A stretch of 64,000 nt of DNA, from the NCBI GenBank assembly GCA_014529385.2, contig CM043944.1, positions 89,407,384 to 89,471,383 on the forward strand. Reading direction: 5' to 3'. The position numbers and the translations under genes are program-made. Position 1 is the stretch's first letter. Each line of letters begins with the position of its first letter. This DNA comes from Adiantum capillus-veneris (taxonomy: Eukaryota; Streptophyta; Polypodiopsida; Polypodiales; Pteridaceae). Of this stretch, positions 45,335 to 57,346 are shown piece after piece. Below the pieces are notes generated by a model. The model had not been told where the DNA came from. It did not search any database and saw only the letters and a program-made list of their open reading frames with translations.

Positions 45335-46393
45335 AATAGCATAACGATAGCACTTGATTAAAGGTTAAAAAATGAACATTATACCTAATTAGCTTGGCAT
45401 GAATAATACTTGTAAAAGAGAGAGAAGGCTAGAGAAATTGACAACAAATGAGAACCGGCTTTACTTGGAGCTAGTCCCCCCTCCAAAAGGCTTTTGTATT
45501 ATAGATTCTCCCATGAAGAGAGAATTAGTACAATACATGCTTTGTGTTCCTTGAGACCTTGTTGATGAAATGAAGATGGTAAAATTCATGCACCAAAGTT
45601 ATGCCCGTAACTACCTTGCAAAAACATTAACTTGTCCCCGGCCTCAATCCAAGACCTCAAACACTTTCAAAGGTGGAGAGAGCTAGCAGGGAGTGACGGT
45701 TCAAGGGAAGACAAAGAAGAAAGAAGTAGTTTCCTCTCATATCAATACTCATAAATCATAGCATAGCATAGTAATGAAAATGAAGAATACGGAAAGCATT
45801 GCTTTGAAGCATGACTCTTGGTTGGATTTGCATTCCATAGCCAAGAGGTGTTGGTGTAGGCTCTCTACTTCTTAAGCTTGGAGAAGGAGATGACTTGTGT
45901 GCACAACACACAATGGGGGAGTGTGTGTGTGGCTTGTGGAGTATGTGTGAGAGAGATAATTTGATTTTGACACTTTTCTCTTTCTACAAGTCTCTTGGAT
46001 CAAGCTTTTGGGCTAGCTAATGAATGGCTCTAGTCCTAACAAGCAAGGGGTGTAGCATTTGAACATTTCAACCACATGCTTAGCTTGCCTACGGTCTAAA
46101 GTACCTAAAGGTCATAGGTCTAAGGAATTTTAACACTAACCTTTGAATTTCTTTAATAAAGCTAACTCTAAGGTCTTTTCAGCTCCAATATCTTCTCATT
46201 GCTCTTTGTTAGACCATATTCTTTTTGGACCCTCAATGAGATGTAGATGTATCTCCCTTTGGTCTTGTGTTGAGATAAGTCTAAAAGCACATATCTATAT
46301 TCTAACTCTTGTTCCCATTCATTTTTCCACATTAAATGATCATTTCAGTATGAGAAAATCATTTGGGATAGGTAGATATTAGATTTTATTACA
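45335..46393 (-). repeat. Chromovirus 3' LTR, main piece
   Basis: Matches 50,070-50,800 in its lower part and 56,550-56,830 in its upper part. The LTR begins (minus strand) TGTAATAAAATC at 46,393, right after the PPT. With the 35,559 piece the LTR is about 1.14 kb. Confidence 0.82.
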
Positions 46394-46410
46394 TTACCTC
46401 TCTCTTAAAA
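46394..46410 (-). promoter_or_regulatory. Chromovirus polypurine tract
   Basis: Minus strand TTTTAAGAGAGAGGTAA abuts the LTR start. The preceding GAGGACAACTATGATT is also typical of chromovirus 3' ends. Confidence 0.7.
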
Positions 46411-46839
46411 TCATAGTTGTCCTCGACTATGAGGAGGTAGAGAAGATAAAGCCTTAGTCATTAGTCTATGTTTCTTAGTCGGTAGAGGATCCCTTTTTAC
46501 CCTACGGCATCATTCTAGAATGGATGACTAGTCCATTTGGTGCTTGGGAGACTTAGCTTCCGCAAACATGTTTGCTCTTTAGTCCATATCATCCTCCCAA
46601 AGTAGAGTAACAAATTCTACTTGGTGTTTGAGAGACGTCGTCATCACAAACATGATTCTAAGCATGCATAATACTTAAATTGTGCACAATAAAAGAGAAC
46701 TAGTCATATAAGATAAAAGCATTGTTCATTTTTAAAAAGCATTTACATTTTCTTACTCTAGTATAGCATTGTAAGCATTGACAAGGTTCATATGATTTTT
46801 TAGTTGTGTTCCTTGCATCCATCTAGAATCTTCAAAAGG

Positions 46840-47140
46840 ATAATTTTTGAACTTAATAAGATGTCGTCTGATAATTTGACGATGTCTTAGTACCTTGTCT
46901 TCATGCCGAAGGATGGATTTGGACTAAAGTACCTCTTCTTGATCCTCGATCTCAAGAGATCATCAATTATTGGTTCTCTTGATGGCTCTCCTTTGTAAGG
47001 ATTAAGTAGGCTCACATAAAAATCATTGTGTATGAGCCAATGATTGGGCTACTTTAGGTAATAGGCCATCTCATTGACTGGCTTTAGGATTTGAAAAGGA
47101 CCATAGTATCTTTTGGTGGTCCATAGGATTTTTTCCCATC
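46840..47140 (-). pseudogene. Chromovirus integrase C-terminus/chromodomain-type tail
   Basis: Minus-strand frames read RYYGPFQILK, VNEMAY, NHWLIHNDFYVSLLNPYKGEP and later PNPSFG, the pattern seen at the integrase C-terminus and chromodomain of chromoviruses (YYGPF, W-L-I-H..F.VS.L.P). Stops and frameshifts break it. It follows RT directly because of a deletion near 47,140. Confidence 0.7.
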
Positions 47141-47149
47141 GTTTGCCTC

Positions 47150-47740
47150 AATCAAGCCTTGGAAAACTTGGTCAACCCGAAAGGCGACAAGATATTCATA
47201 AAGACCAAATTTTGTACGAAATGTGGTCTTCACTATATCTTTATTGACTATCCTTATTTAATGGTAGCCACTTTTAAGGTCAATCCTACTAACATAGGTA
47301 AAGCCTTATAGATTATCAAATGTTTCTTATACCCACGATACGAGAAATTTTTTCTTGATAGTAATCTGATTTAGTGCTCTATAGTGAACACACGTACGGT
47401 ATGTGTTGTCTTTCTTTTGCACTAATAGGATGGTTGAACAAAAGCGACAGAAACTAGGACTCACCATCCCCTTATCCACTAGTTCATGTACTTGCCTCAT
47501 AATCTCCTCTTGTTGAGCTTGGAAGACTTGATAAGGAGGTTTATTAGGCAGTGATCTTCTCTATTTTATGGTCATTATTCTCTCGTTTTGGAGGTAACTT
47601 TCTAGGGATTTTATCGACAAAAAAATCTTGGAATCCATTTAGGAAACTAGAAAAGTCTAATTTCTCTTTATTCCTACAATTATCATTGGATAAAACATTA
47701 GGATCATTTATGGAATCTTTGACAAAAATCATGTACGCAG
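47150..47740 (-). pseudogene. Chromovirus RT N-terminal part
   Basis: Minus strand: LNGFQDFFVDKIPRKLPPKR, then PPYQVFQAQQEEIMRQVHEL, VQKKDNTYRTCVHYRALN, RIDLKSGYH and FRTKFGLYEYLVAF. The YxDD palm motif and everything up to the integrase C-terminus are deleted. Several stops. Confidence 0.78.
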
Positions 47741-47868
47741 AAACTGAGCTTTCATTGCCCTATCAAAAGCAGGTGAATTTACAAGAGGTATAGTATGAGC
47801 CGACTCATTAGCATCTATGTACATGTTCTTTTTCCTATAGTTGAAATAAATTCTTCTTTTAGGGAACT

Positions 47869-48153
47869 TCATATTGGCAGCCATGCGGTTGAACCGTGGT
47901 GTTTTAGGATAACATCCTCATGTTGGAGAGGACAGATGCAAAGGTCTTCCCTTTCGATGTAGCTTTGGATATGAAGCCTCAATTTTCCAATCAAGGGATT
48001 AACAAAGTCTTGTTGTCCCCTGAAATCTCCATCAACAATCATCGTATCTCCCATCTCGAAAGATTGTATGCCCAGATTAGTGGACAACTCCTTTGATATG
48101 AATTTGTGAGTAAAGCCAGGGTCAAAAATCATAAAGACATTATGCTCCCTCAC
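47869..48153 (-). pseudogene. Chromovirus protease
   Basis: Minus-strand open frame with HNVFMIFDPGFTHKFIS (active-site D-P-G in place of D-S/T-G), LSTNLGIQ, PLIGKLRLHIQSYI and CPLQHEDVIL. Retropepsin pattern; a D-P/S-G-S-T motif is usual in this group. Confidence 0.75.
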
Positions 48154-48165
48154 CTTTTTCCAAGC

Positions 48166-48513
48166 TTAGGAAAGGGATGATCCTTTGCAATGAGTATCCT
48201 CTTTTGAATCTTTGACCATGGAAGCTCTAGGAGTCTCATTGCGTGAATTCCTTTTTGGGCAAGAAAGATAGTCATGTCCTTGCTCTCCACACTTGAAACA
48301 TTTATGATCTTTGCAAAAATCATATAACTCTTCCAGAGAGAGTTTATTTTTACCTTTATAAACGCCTTTCTCCTTGGTCTTATTGTTGTTGTTGTTGCTA
48401 GAATTGCCTTGGGAAGAATTTTGAACATTGTCCTTCCCTCTAGGTTCATTTTGGTCTTTAGTTTCCATGGGCTTAAAATTCCTTTTAGCCCCTTGTTGGA
48501 AACTTTGATTCAT
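48166..48513 (-). pseudogene. Chromovirus Gag zinc knuckle region
   Basis: Contains CFKCGEQGHDYLSC, a classic CX2CX4HX4C knuckle, preceded by an Asn/Lys-rich basic stretch and FQQGAKRNFKPME. Confidence 0.82.
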
Positions 48514-48552
48514 GAACCAACCATAGTATGTTGAATCATTGCAGTGATGGTC

Positions 48553-48980
48553 CTAGGCCTTTTGAGAGTTAACATACTCAGCCATATCTTCAGGTAGTCT
48601 TGCACAAAATTGTTTCTTTTGTTCGATGAAGTCTATCTTTTGGTAGACGGTAGCTTTGAGATGTAAATCCCAAAACTTGTCCACATACTTGTGGATAGAC
48701 TCATTGGGAGTTAACTTCAAACTTTGCCATTTGGTAAGCACTTTATCTTTGGTGTTGCTTGCAAGAAATTGCTTCATTATGGAAACTCGTAGATTTTTCC
48801 ATGTCTTGGGAGCTTTGCCATTACCTCATTGACTAGCATACCATTGTCGGACAAACTTTTGAAAACACATAGCTACATGACGTTCTTGGAGGACTCCATG
48901 AATCCCTCATCTCCAAAGGCCGCATCAAATTGTTGGATGAAGGCCAAAACTTTGTTCGTAGCACCAAAGGTGCCCTCATA
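48553..48980 (-). pseudogene. Chromovirus Gag core
   Basis: Minus-strand frames read KVLAFIQQFDAAFGDEGF, then MKQFLASNTKDKVLTKWQSL, YVDKFWDLHLKATVYQKIDF and FCARLPEDMAEYVNSQ, the Gag helical domain. Breaks lie near 48,780 and 48,830. The Gag N-terminus further upstream (to 49,330) is broken; 49,331-49,984 is leader with no clear coding. Confidence 0.78.
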
Positions 48981-49984
48981 GGTGAGAAAAGAGATGCTCT
49001 TGCCTCCCTCCTTGAACTTCTTAATCTTGTAGGACCTTTTCCAAGCAACATAAGATTTGCGATGTCCTCTCCTCTTGTATTTTCTAGGAGAAAAATCGTT
49101 GATTTCATTGAAAGAGGAGGAAGATGATGAAGATGGAGAAGAGGGTGATCTCTTTCTCGCCTTTTTCTTCTTTTGATTTCTCTCTTCCCTCTCAAAAGGA
49201 CAAGGAGAATGACAGTATGACGATATTTTCCTCTTGGAATAAGTTGAAGATTATGGAGACCTCCATCTTCGTGGGGCCACATCCTCCAAAAAATCTGGAG
49301 ATTCACTTCTTTCTCTTCCATGGGGTTTCTACTCTTCTCTTGCCGGAGAGAGTCTTCTTTTGTAAGTCTCTACAAGAGGCTTCATAAGCTCTCTCTCCGC
49401 TTAGGGAGTTTGAAGAATCCCATGAGTGTAAAGTTGTTGGTTAACTTTGGCTTGCAAGGCAGGCTTGCTCATAGCTTGTTGCAATCTAGTAACAAGATAG
49501 TTCACAAACATGGGGGCATCATTAGTAGCACCTTCATGTGCAAAATCAAAGTTGTCAATATTCATTCTATTCTCTTTATTATTGTCAACAATGCGAACTA
49601 AATCTATATTTATGCTACTTTTTGCTTTGGCAGCTCAAAACTTTAGTTGCTACTCTTCTTTAGTTTTGAAAATTAGCTCTCAAGAAGCCACACCCATGGT
49701 TTAGAGACTGTTGATTGCAAAGATTAGTGGAGAGGGTCTAACATTTCTCAGTTGATTATGCTTCCTCTTAAGCTTGCTAGTAGCTCAATAACGGTTAAGG
49801 CAAAGGCAAGCCCCAAAAGACTCCATTATTAAGTCTATAGTTCCCAACGGTGTACCTCAAACTAAGTTCTTTCCAACCAGGATAATAAATCCATGTCCCA
49901 CTTACCCTCTTGCAATGAATAGGTCCAACCTTTCATGGACAACTTAAGGACCTCTCTTCTTAAGCAAGAAAAGAGAAACCAATA

Positions 49985-49996
49985 GCTTTGATACCA
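49985..49996 (-). promoter_or_regulatory. Chromovirus PBS, initiator tRNA-Met type
   Basis: Minus strand TGGTATCAAAGC, one mismatch from TGGTATCAGAGC, next to the LTR end. Confidence 0.8.
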
Positions 49997-49997
49997 A

Positions 49998-50846
49998 TGT
50001 AATGGAACATAGCTAATATATAGATTGTAGCAGAGTTAAAGTAACAATAGTGAGAATTTCCTTAAGAGAATTCTTAAATAGCATAAGGAGAGCACTTGAT
50101 TAAAGGAAGCAAAATGAACATTATACATAATAAGATTGGCATGAACAATACTTGGAAAAGAGAGATAAAATTAGAGACATTGACAACAATTGAGGATCGG
50201 ATTTACTTGGAGCCGTTCCCCCTCCAAAAAGCTTTTGTGTCATAGATTCTCCCATGAAGAGAAACTTGGTACAATACATGCTTTGTGTTCCTTGAGACCT
50301 TGATGATGCAATGAAGATGATAAACTTCATGCAACAAATTTATGCCCATAACACCCTTGCAAAAACATTAACTTGTCCCCGGTCTCAATCCCAAGACCTC
50401 AAAAGCTAGCAGGGAGTGAGGGAAGGGAGGAGGAAGAAGAAGTAGCATACAAGAAAGAAGTAGTGTCCTCTCATATCATTACTCATAAAGCATAGCATAG
50501 ATAATGAAGATGCAAGATATGGCAAGCATTGTTTTGAAGCATGACTCTTGGTTGGATTTTCATTCCATAGCCAAGAGGTGTTGGTGTAGGCTCTCTACTT
50601 CTCAAGCTTGGAGAAGGAGATGACTTGTGTGCACAACACACAATGGGGGCATGTGTGTGTGGATTGTGGAGTAGATGAGAGAGAGAATTCAGTACTGCTA
50701 CTTTACTCTTGCCATAAGCCTATTGGCTCAAGATTTTGGGCTAGCCAATGAGTGGCTCTAGTCCTAACAAGCAAAGGGTGTAGCATTTGAATAAGTGTCC
50801 GCTTTTCCTCTTTTGAGAGAAAGATCTTAATTTTGTAATTGTAGCA
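49998..50846 (-). repeat. Chromovirus 5' LTR, truncated
   Basis: Plus-strand TGTAATGGAACATAG start (LTR end on the minus strand) and colinear with 35,559-35,637 plus 45,335 onward, and with 55,225 onward. Similarity to the solo LTR continues to about 50,846, then stops. Confidence 0.78.
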
Positions 50847-50976
50847 TGTTGGGGTGTAGGCCAGGTGGCCGTGGGAAACCACCCTTGTACACTTAAGTTC
50901 GCCTAATCAATATAGGGAGAAAAAGAGGAAGGGTTGACTCCTTCTCTTTCTTCTCCAGTAACACAACACAGGCTGT

Positions 50977-51324
50977 CTATGTATCATCCCCTTCCCCATT
51001 CTCTTCTTCCCTTCTCTTGCACACACTCCGTACACGCACTAGACGATCACAAGTGAACTTAGTTGTTTGCATGGAATTTTTGAATAGCCAACAGTTTCTT
51101 GCCTTCCAAATATGTTTGAAATAGTGAAATCTCACAATGTGTGTTGTAATAAGCAACCCTTGTCTCTTAAACATCTTCCCTCCCCAACGAGGAGATCGTT
51201 CTTGAAGAAACCTATCTTCCAAGTCTTTTGAATCCGTTTGCAAATCTTCCTTGCTAGACCACAAAAAATCAAAAAACTTACATATGAGGGCAACTTTATT
51301 ATATTTAAAGGCTTTTACACTCAA
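50977..51324 (-). pseudogene. LINE zf-RVT fragment
   Basis: Minus strand: HIVRFHYFKHIWKARNCWLF, a zf-RVT end motif, after LQERSPRWGGK. It belongs to a different LINE subfamily from that at 59,532. 50,847-50,976 is unassigned. Confidence 0.6.
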
Positions 51325-51349
51325 TTTCTCTATAGTTTGTAGGTTTCCT

Positions 51350-51491
51350 CACCTTCAAATCTAGAATTTCGAGATAAATTTCAAAAATTGTAGGTGAGAT
51401 TATACTAAACTGAGGATTTTTTATCACCTTCAAATCTAGAATTTAGAGATAAATTTCAAAATCCATAGGTGAGATTATACTAAACTGGGGA
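51350..51491. repeat. 75-bp tandem duplication
   Basis: CACCTTCAAATCTAGAATTT begins at 51,350 and again at 51,425; both units end in TATACTAAACTG.GGA. Related single copies occur near 35,130 and 52,880. Confidence 0.85.
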
Positions 51492-51573
51492 TTGTTTGAG
51501 CATTCAGGTATATTGTGTTTTTCACCAAAAGTTTGAGGCAAAGTTACTATATTTGAAGGTTTTGCCACTTTAT

Positions 51574-52200
51574 TTTTTTTCAAAACTCACAGAATGTGAG
51601 TGTTTATAGTATTAATGCTCAAAAAATTTACAACAAAACCCCTGCTCCACCTAAGCTAGGGAGACATAGGAGCCACAACATCACCGAACATTTACTGAAT
51701 GGTTAACATGGGAGCCACCCCACCAGAAAGACAAGACCCACAACATTGATTGATACGGGAGCTACCCGACCGCGAAGATAGGACCGACTGGTAAGGGAGC
51801 CACCCTGTCACAAGCAAAGGCTGAAGTGGGAGCTACCCGTTCAATGAAGATCATAAGGAGACCGAGTGGGGATGCCACCAGGCCATACAGGTTGCCACCC
51901 CGTCCAGACTGTCCAACATAATGGTTGATGATAAAGCTGTAAGAGACTTCAGAACACATCCAAAAATGGAGTACCAGCACATCCCCATCCACACCATGAA
52001 GCATCCTTCAAATCTACATCATGTGTACCAACATAATATGAGACTAGAAGACCAAAAAAACTTTGTAGCAATCCATCCACCACAGTTGATGATGACACCC
52101 CATCCCCTCAAAATCTCTTCTTTTGCATATTATAGTCCCTTCCTTCCAAGGCAGCCAGCCCATCGGCACAAGAGGGTCAAGACAACAATGTGAAAACCCC
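51574..52200 (-). mobile_element. Probable LINE 3'-end fragment
   Basis: Poly-T (51,574-51,581) and hairpin ACTCACAGAATGTGAGT (51,587-51,603) mark a LINE 3' end as elsewhere. Within it GGGAGCCACC-like words recur at roughly 30-45-base intervals (51,668-51,870). No coding motif is recognised. Confidence 0.5.
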
Positions 52201-52976
52201 TGAAGCATTGCCCGCTCCCCACGCCAAAGCTGCCACCCTCAAGACTAGCTCTGCTCAAAGCTCGAATCTGCAGCACTACCAGCGCTACAGAGAGTTTCCC
52301 CACATGAGAGCGAGAAGCCCCCTAGGTGCCTTGTTTCTAAAAAGGTAGGGTCGCTGAAGACGAGCATGTAGACGTGAGGCTCCCGAGTTAGGCCCCCCTC
52401 CCTTGGGGGCACCCTTGTAGTGGAGGCCTCTCCCCGCCTCAACCCATCTACAAATCAAAGATCCACGCGAACCCTAGAAGCAACGAATGTTATTTTTTTT
52501 CCCACTTAACTTGGCTGCACTTTGTAGATTCTCTTAGCTTTAATTTAGGTTCTCTAACCTTTGTAGTTTTTGGAGGTATTCTCACCTTCAATTTAAAATA
52601 TTTTAAGGTTGTAAAGACCTTGTGAGGCAAGACACTTGTGAAATAGATGTAGGCACATGTTGTGCTTGAGGGCAATTATATTCAATTTTTTGTCAATATA
52701 AAATTGTATGGAAAAAAAAATTAAAGATGTAATGTTGAGTTGTTATTCTTTTGCATCCATGGCTCTTTGGGAGCATGGGGATGTTGTATTTTTTATGTTT
52801 CGAGTTCCTCACAACTCATTGTGATGAGTTCCTCACAACTCATTGTGATGAGTGAGTGCTGGTAAAAACAAAAAAATGTAAAAAATGTCATTATACTAAA
52901 CTAGGTTTTTCCCTCCAATTCTTGTGGGTGTCCTAAATTTCAAACTAAATCTTATGAGTGTGTGCCTCATTTTATG

Positions 52977-52978
<2 letters not shown>
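52201..52978. repeat. Intergenic; perfect 24-bp tandem duplication at 52,802-52,849
   Basis: GAGTTCCTCACAACTCATTG... occurs twice exactly (52,802-52,825 and 52,826-52,849), followed by an A-rich run, which resembles a plus-strand LINE 3' end. No gene seen. Confidence 0.6.
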
Positions 52979-53016
<38 letters not shown>

Positions 53017-53579
53017 TCATTTTCTTGGTGCCCAATCCAATCTCTCTATTTCTTTGCCTTGATCTCTCTCTTCCCCCCCCCCCCCGCCCCGCCCCCCTTC
53101 CCCCCCCAAACCTCGACTCCAAGCCCTTTCCTTATGTCACATGGCAGGGGCCTCCAAGGTGCATTAGATATAGTTGATAAAATTTGTAGGTGTGTGTGTG
53201 TGTGTGTGTGTGTGTGATTGATGAGAGAGAGAGAGAGAGAATGCTCTACCATTAGCAAGTAGACAAACAAAGAGAAAGAGTCAGGTGGGTCACCAGGACC
53301 AAGACCAAGACCTTGACCAAGGTAGATACTAATGATCATGTATAGGTATGGCAGAACAAGCGATGGTGTTGTGAAGGTCGGTAGCAGTAACTCGGTTGTG
53401 AAGCGGAGAAAAACAGGGGACAAGCACTACCCACTAGTGGAGAGAACTTGGTAGTAGAAGATGGGTGGTCCATGCAACGAGTGTACATGTGTTTGGTCGC
53501 GCCGCTAAATGTTGGGGCTGGTAGCAAGCGGGTAAAGAGCTTATGTCTTAGGTGGGAGCAACTCTGTAACTCAGACAAA

Positions 53580-53650
<71 letters not shown>
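52979..53650. repeat. (GA)n, poly-C and (GT)n-(GA)n microsatellites
   Basis: (GA)n 52,979-53,014; C-rich 53,072-53,107; (GT)n 53,190-53,216; (GA)n 53,224-53,240; (GT)n 53,583-53,620 with (GA)n 53,621-53,650. The sequence between them is unassigned. Confidence 0.9.
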
Positions 53651-53654
<4 letters not shown>

Positions 53655-54589
53655 TCGGAGGGATGTAGAAGCCTATTCGCTTGCCCAAACCTATGGGGCG
53701 CATTCTTCTCCATGCACTATATCTCCCTCGCATCATCAATGATGGAATGTCCCTACACAGTAGAGCACTTTGGAGACCAATGTACCAAGAGATATTTATC
53801 TATAGGTTATGGCGGTGATGTAGCAATTGAAGCAAAAAGTCAAAGTGGGTCCTTATTTTGAAATGGTGAGTACAAAAAGACATTCTTTGGGGATACAAGG
53901 ATATAGAGCATCTTAAAATTGAATGCATTTGGGCTTCTTATGTCGTTAGCATAGTTGTTTAATCTTATGGGAGCCACTATCTCCGACTATTTTACTATTT
54001 TAGCTGCGCGTAAAGAAGATCCATTATATATAGTATATTAGAGATAGTATAGAAGGTAATGATAAAGAAGTAGTATAGATAGAGATGCCTTATATATTAG
54101 GACGAGCCATTTTTCCATAACTAAGAACTCTTAGTCTTTTCATTTTCTACTATCATATTTTCATTTTCTGCTATCATAGTACTTACAACTTACTATTACT
54201 TTTACTTTTGCATTTCAACTTAAGTGTTTCTTTTCTTTGAAAGGATCACTTTGGCATTCTAAAACAAAACAAAATAAAATAAAATGAAGTAAAACAATAA
54301 AATAAAAAGACTCATTGATAAACTAAAACAAAATTATATTATAATTTTTCATAAGAAAAAGTAGGTTCAATCACCATAAAAAACAACAAGGTAAGGAGTC
54401 ATCATGGCTTACTAAAGTTGAGAGGGAGCAAGAGCTATCAGGACTAGTATATTCGCACAATTTGAGAAAAAGTTGAACTACCTAGAATCTTTGTGATAAT
54501 TTTCAAATTTTTTGTATCTAAGTCAAAGGAGGAGAAAAGTTGTCAGAGTCTCTTCCTCTCTCTCTCAATGCCTAAGGAGTGGGTGCCAT
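53651..54589. other. No gene recognised
   Basis: A/T-rich. The AAACAAAATAAAATAAAA-type stretch at 54,260-54,340 resembles 57,445-57,520, suggesting a dispersed repeat. Confidence 0.5.
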
Positions 54590-54675
<86 letters not shown>

Positions 54676-54710
54676 TTTCTTATAAGGTTGCAGATGGGGG
54701 CGAGAGGTGC

Positions 54711-54756
<46 letters not shown>
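54590..54756. repeat. (CT)n-(CA)n and (CT)n microsatellites
   Basis: (CT)n 54,590-54,634, (CA)n 54,635-54,670, (CT)n 54,713-54,756. Confidence 0.95.
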
Positions 54757-54762
<6 letters not shown>

Positions 54763-54905
54763 TGTTCCTGCTACGTCGAGAGAAGTCACAAGACCATAGT
54801 CTCTCAAGCTTATGCATGGATCTCTCTATCACACAATAGAGCTCTGATGCATACCTGGAGGGAGACACATAGAAGATTTGTGAGTAGCTTATAGAAATTT
54901 GGGGC

Positions 54906-57346
54906 TTTTTTTTCTAAGTGCTCACTTGAGCTTGAATTGCATTAAATTCAAAAGGTTACAAATTGCCTTGGCATATCCTTTGCACAAAGTTCTCAAGAAA
55001 ATAATGCATCAAAGGTGGTCGCGAGAACTCGACTACATTTACATACGAAGCTTACATGTTTAAGTTTACACAGTTGCTTCCACTAACACAATTCTAGAAC
55101 CACATTGGGTTCCAAAGGATCCCCCTTATTTTGAAAAAGTAGTTCATTTCTAGAATTTCAAATTGCTCTCAACACGGTAGCTCTTATAATGCAAATGTCA
55201 GCCAAAAGATCCATACTGTCAATGTGTAATGGAATTGGCCTATTAACTTGAGAGTAGTGGAAATTAGAGAGAGTAGTTTTGTGATATTACTTTGTGAGCA
55301 TAGCGGGTGAGCATAATTGATGGTAGAAACATAAATATAGCATTGAGTTAACTTGGCATGAACAATACTTTTGCAAGAGAGAGAATTTAGAGAACATGAC
55401 AACAAGTGAGGATGAGGTTTATGTAGAGCCGGTCTCCCCTCCAATAGGTATTTGTATTATGATTTCTCCCATCAAGAGAGACTTGTTACACTAGAATCTT
55501 TGTGTTCCTTGTGACCTAGGTGATGCAATGAAGATGGAAAGCTTCATGCATCACGAGCATAACATAAACTTTGAAGAAAGCATTGATTATCCCAAGCCTC
55601 AATCCCAAGGCCTCAAACAACTTTGAAAGTGGAGAGAGCTAGCAAAGAATGAGGGCAGGGAAGAGGAAGAAGAAACATTCATAGGAGAAATAATTAGTTA
55701 TTCACTTATCATCACTCTTCTTGCTAGCATACATAATAACCTAGTAATGAAGATGGAGAATATGGAAAGCTTAAGCATTGAAGCATGGCTCTTGGTTGGA
55801 TTTGCATTCCATAGCCAAGAGTGTTGGTGTAGGCTCTCAACCTCTCTACTTGCTTGGAGAAGGAGAGGGAGCTCTTGCACTTTTCACTTCACACAATGAG
55901 AGTGTGTGTGAGTGTGTGTAGGAGAGTATACCCCCTAAGCAAGCCCCTACCTTCCTTGGTCGACCCCCCCTTGTAGCTCTTGCTTGAAGCTCATTGGACC
56001 CCTCCAGCCCTTGCCAATCACAAGCAAGAGGTAAATCAAGTAACAAGGGTAGCCTTGGGACAAGTGTCCCCCTTTCCCCTTTGAGAGAGAGGAATCGATA
56101 AATTTAGAAACAATTAATTAAATCTTCTAATTTATCATTGGACCCCTTGGGTGGCCAACCAATAGGCTTCGAGCACATCATGAGGGCAACATGAGGAGGA
56201 ACTTGACAAGTGTCCCTTTTGCTTTCTTTGTACCAAGCATACTTTGTGTGAGTGTGTGTGTGTGTGTGTGTGTTCTCTCATCCCCCCTCTTGTAGGGCTC
56301 GCCCCCTCCTTGTAGGGATTAGCTTTGACTTTTGTGCCACCTCAAGCCCCTCAACCTTGGGCCTAGTTCTCACCACAAGCTTGGCCCTTAAGCCCCTTAA
56401 GCTTGGGCTAGGTTCTCACCTCAAGTACAACCCTAGCATCTCAAGCATGACAAGCACCTCAAGCATCTCAAGAATCTCAGTCATCAGGCACCTCAAGCAC
56501 CTTAGTCATCAAGCACGACAAGCACCGTAAGCTTGGGCCTGGCTCCCACCTCAAACTTAGCCGTAGCTTACCTAAGGTCAAAGGACTTTTACACTAATTA
56601 TTGAGGGTCTTCAATGAAGCTAACCCTAAGGTCTTATGCTCCATTGATTAGCCTTGCTCTTTGATAGACCATCTCTCATTTGGGCCCTTTTACCATTGGC
56701 CTCGTGTTGAGATAGATCTATAAGCACATGTCTATATCTTAACCCTTGTTCCCATTTATTCTCCCACATTAAATGATCAGTTTAATATGAGAAAATCATT
56801 TGGGTTGGCTAGATATTAGATTTTATGACACAATGTGTCTAGACCCCATCCCAAATTAGTGTACACACACTTGCAAATAGAGCCCGTGAAAGCTCTCATT
56901 TTCAGACAACCTCGGAACAGGTGCATGAGGCATTCGTTCGGGTGCTTGCATTTGACACATATACCTTCGACTAGACCTCTTGCTTTAGCCTTGTCATCGG
57001 TGGGGATGAAACCAAAGAGAATTCTCCAAAGGAACACTTTATCTTTCCTGTCGTATTTGGCCTTCCAGATGTTGCCGATCACTTGGCTCCATTTGCTTGC
57101 AACCCACTTCTTGGACCAGACCATGTTGAGGTGATCTATCCATACCTTTGAAGAGCAAAGCTTTTCATAAATTGGTTTCGTCTTGAGCGAGCAAAATAGA
57201 CTTTCTCCAACCCATTTCCAAGCTTTCATTCGAGTGGCGTGGAGCATAGAGAAAGGGTACGGTTTGAGGTTTGAAATTTGGGGTTTCTTTTTAAGAGAGC
57301 AGATTTGTATAGTAGAGCTTAATGAATGCTTACTATTATATGTCAT
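54906..57346 (-). mobile_element. LINE 3' part split by a solo LTR
   Basis: 3' end at poly-T 54,906-54,913. 54,914-55,219 encodes (minus) RATVLRAI and NSRNELLFQNK. 56,836-57,346 encodes MKAWKWVGESLFCSLKTKP, DKVFLWRILFGFIPTDDKAK, GICVKCKHPNECLMHLFRGC and VYTNLGWGLDTL, a zf-RVT domain. Removing the solo LTR and one TSD joins LDTL to TVWIFWLTFAL in frame. Upstream LINE parts are absent. Confidence 0.8.
55225..56830 (-). repeat. Solo LTR of the chromovirus family
   Basis: Plus-strand TGTAATGG ... TTTTATGACA, matching the chromovirus LTR ends at 49,998 and 46,393. It is flanked by CAATG at 55,220-55,224 and 56,831-56,835, an intact 5-bp target duplication. At 1,606 bp it is longer than the 3' LTR at 35,559/45,335; extra sequence lies around 56,060-56,550. 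No internal region is present, so LTR-LTR recombination removed it. Confidence 0.88.

Larger units (their letters stand above)
35559..50846 (-). mobile_element. Chromovirus (Ty3-type) remnant, minus strand, hosting nested elements
   Basis: Reading on the minus strand: 5' LTR (49,998-50,846, truncated), initiator-Met PBS, Gag, zinc knuckle, protease, partial RT, a deletion, integrase C-terminus/chromodomain-type tail, PPT, and a 3' LTR split by a LINE insertion (35,559-35,637 and 45,335-46,393). Domain order and the C-terminal tail identify a chromovirus. RT palm, RNase H and the integrase core are missing. The 5' LTR stops near 50,846 where other sequence begins. Confidence 0.82.
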
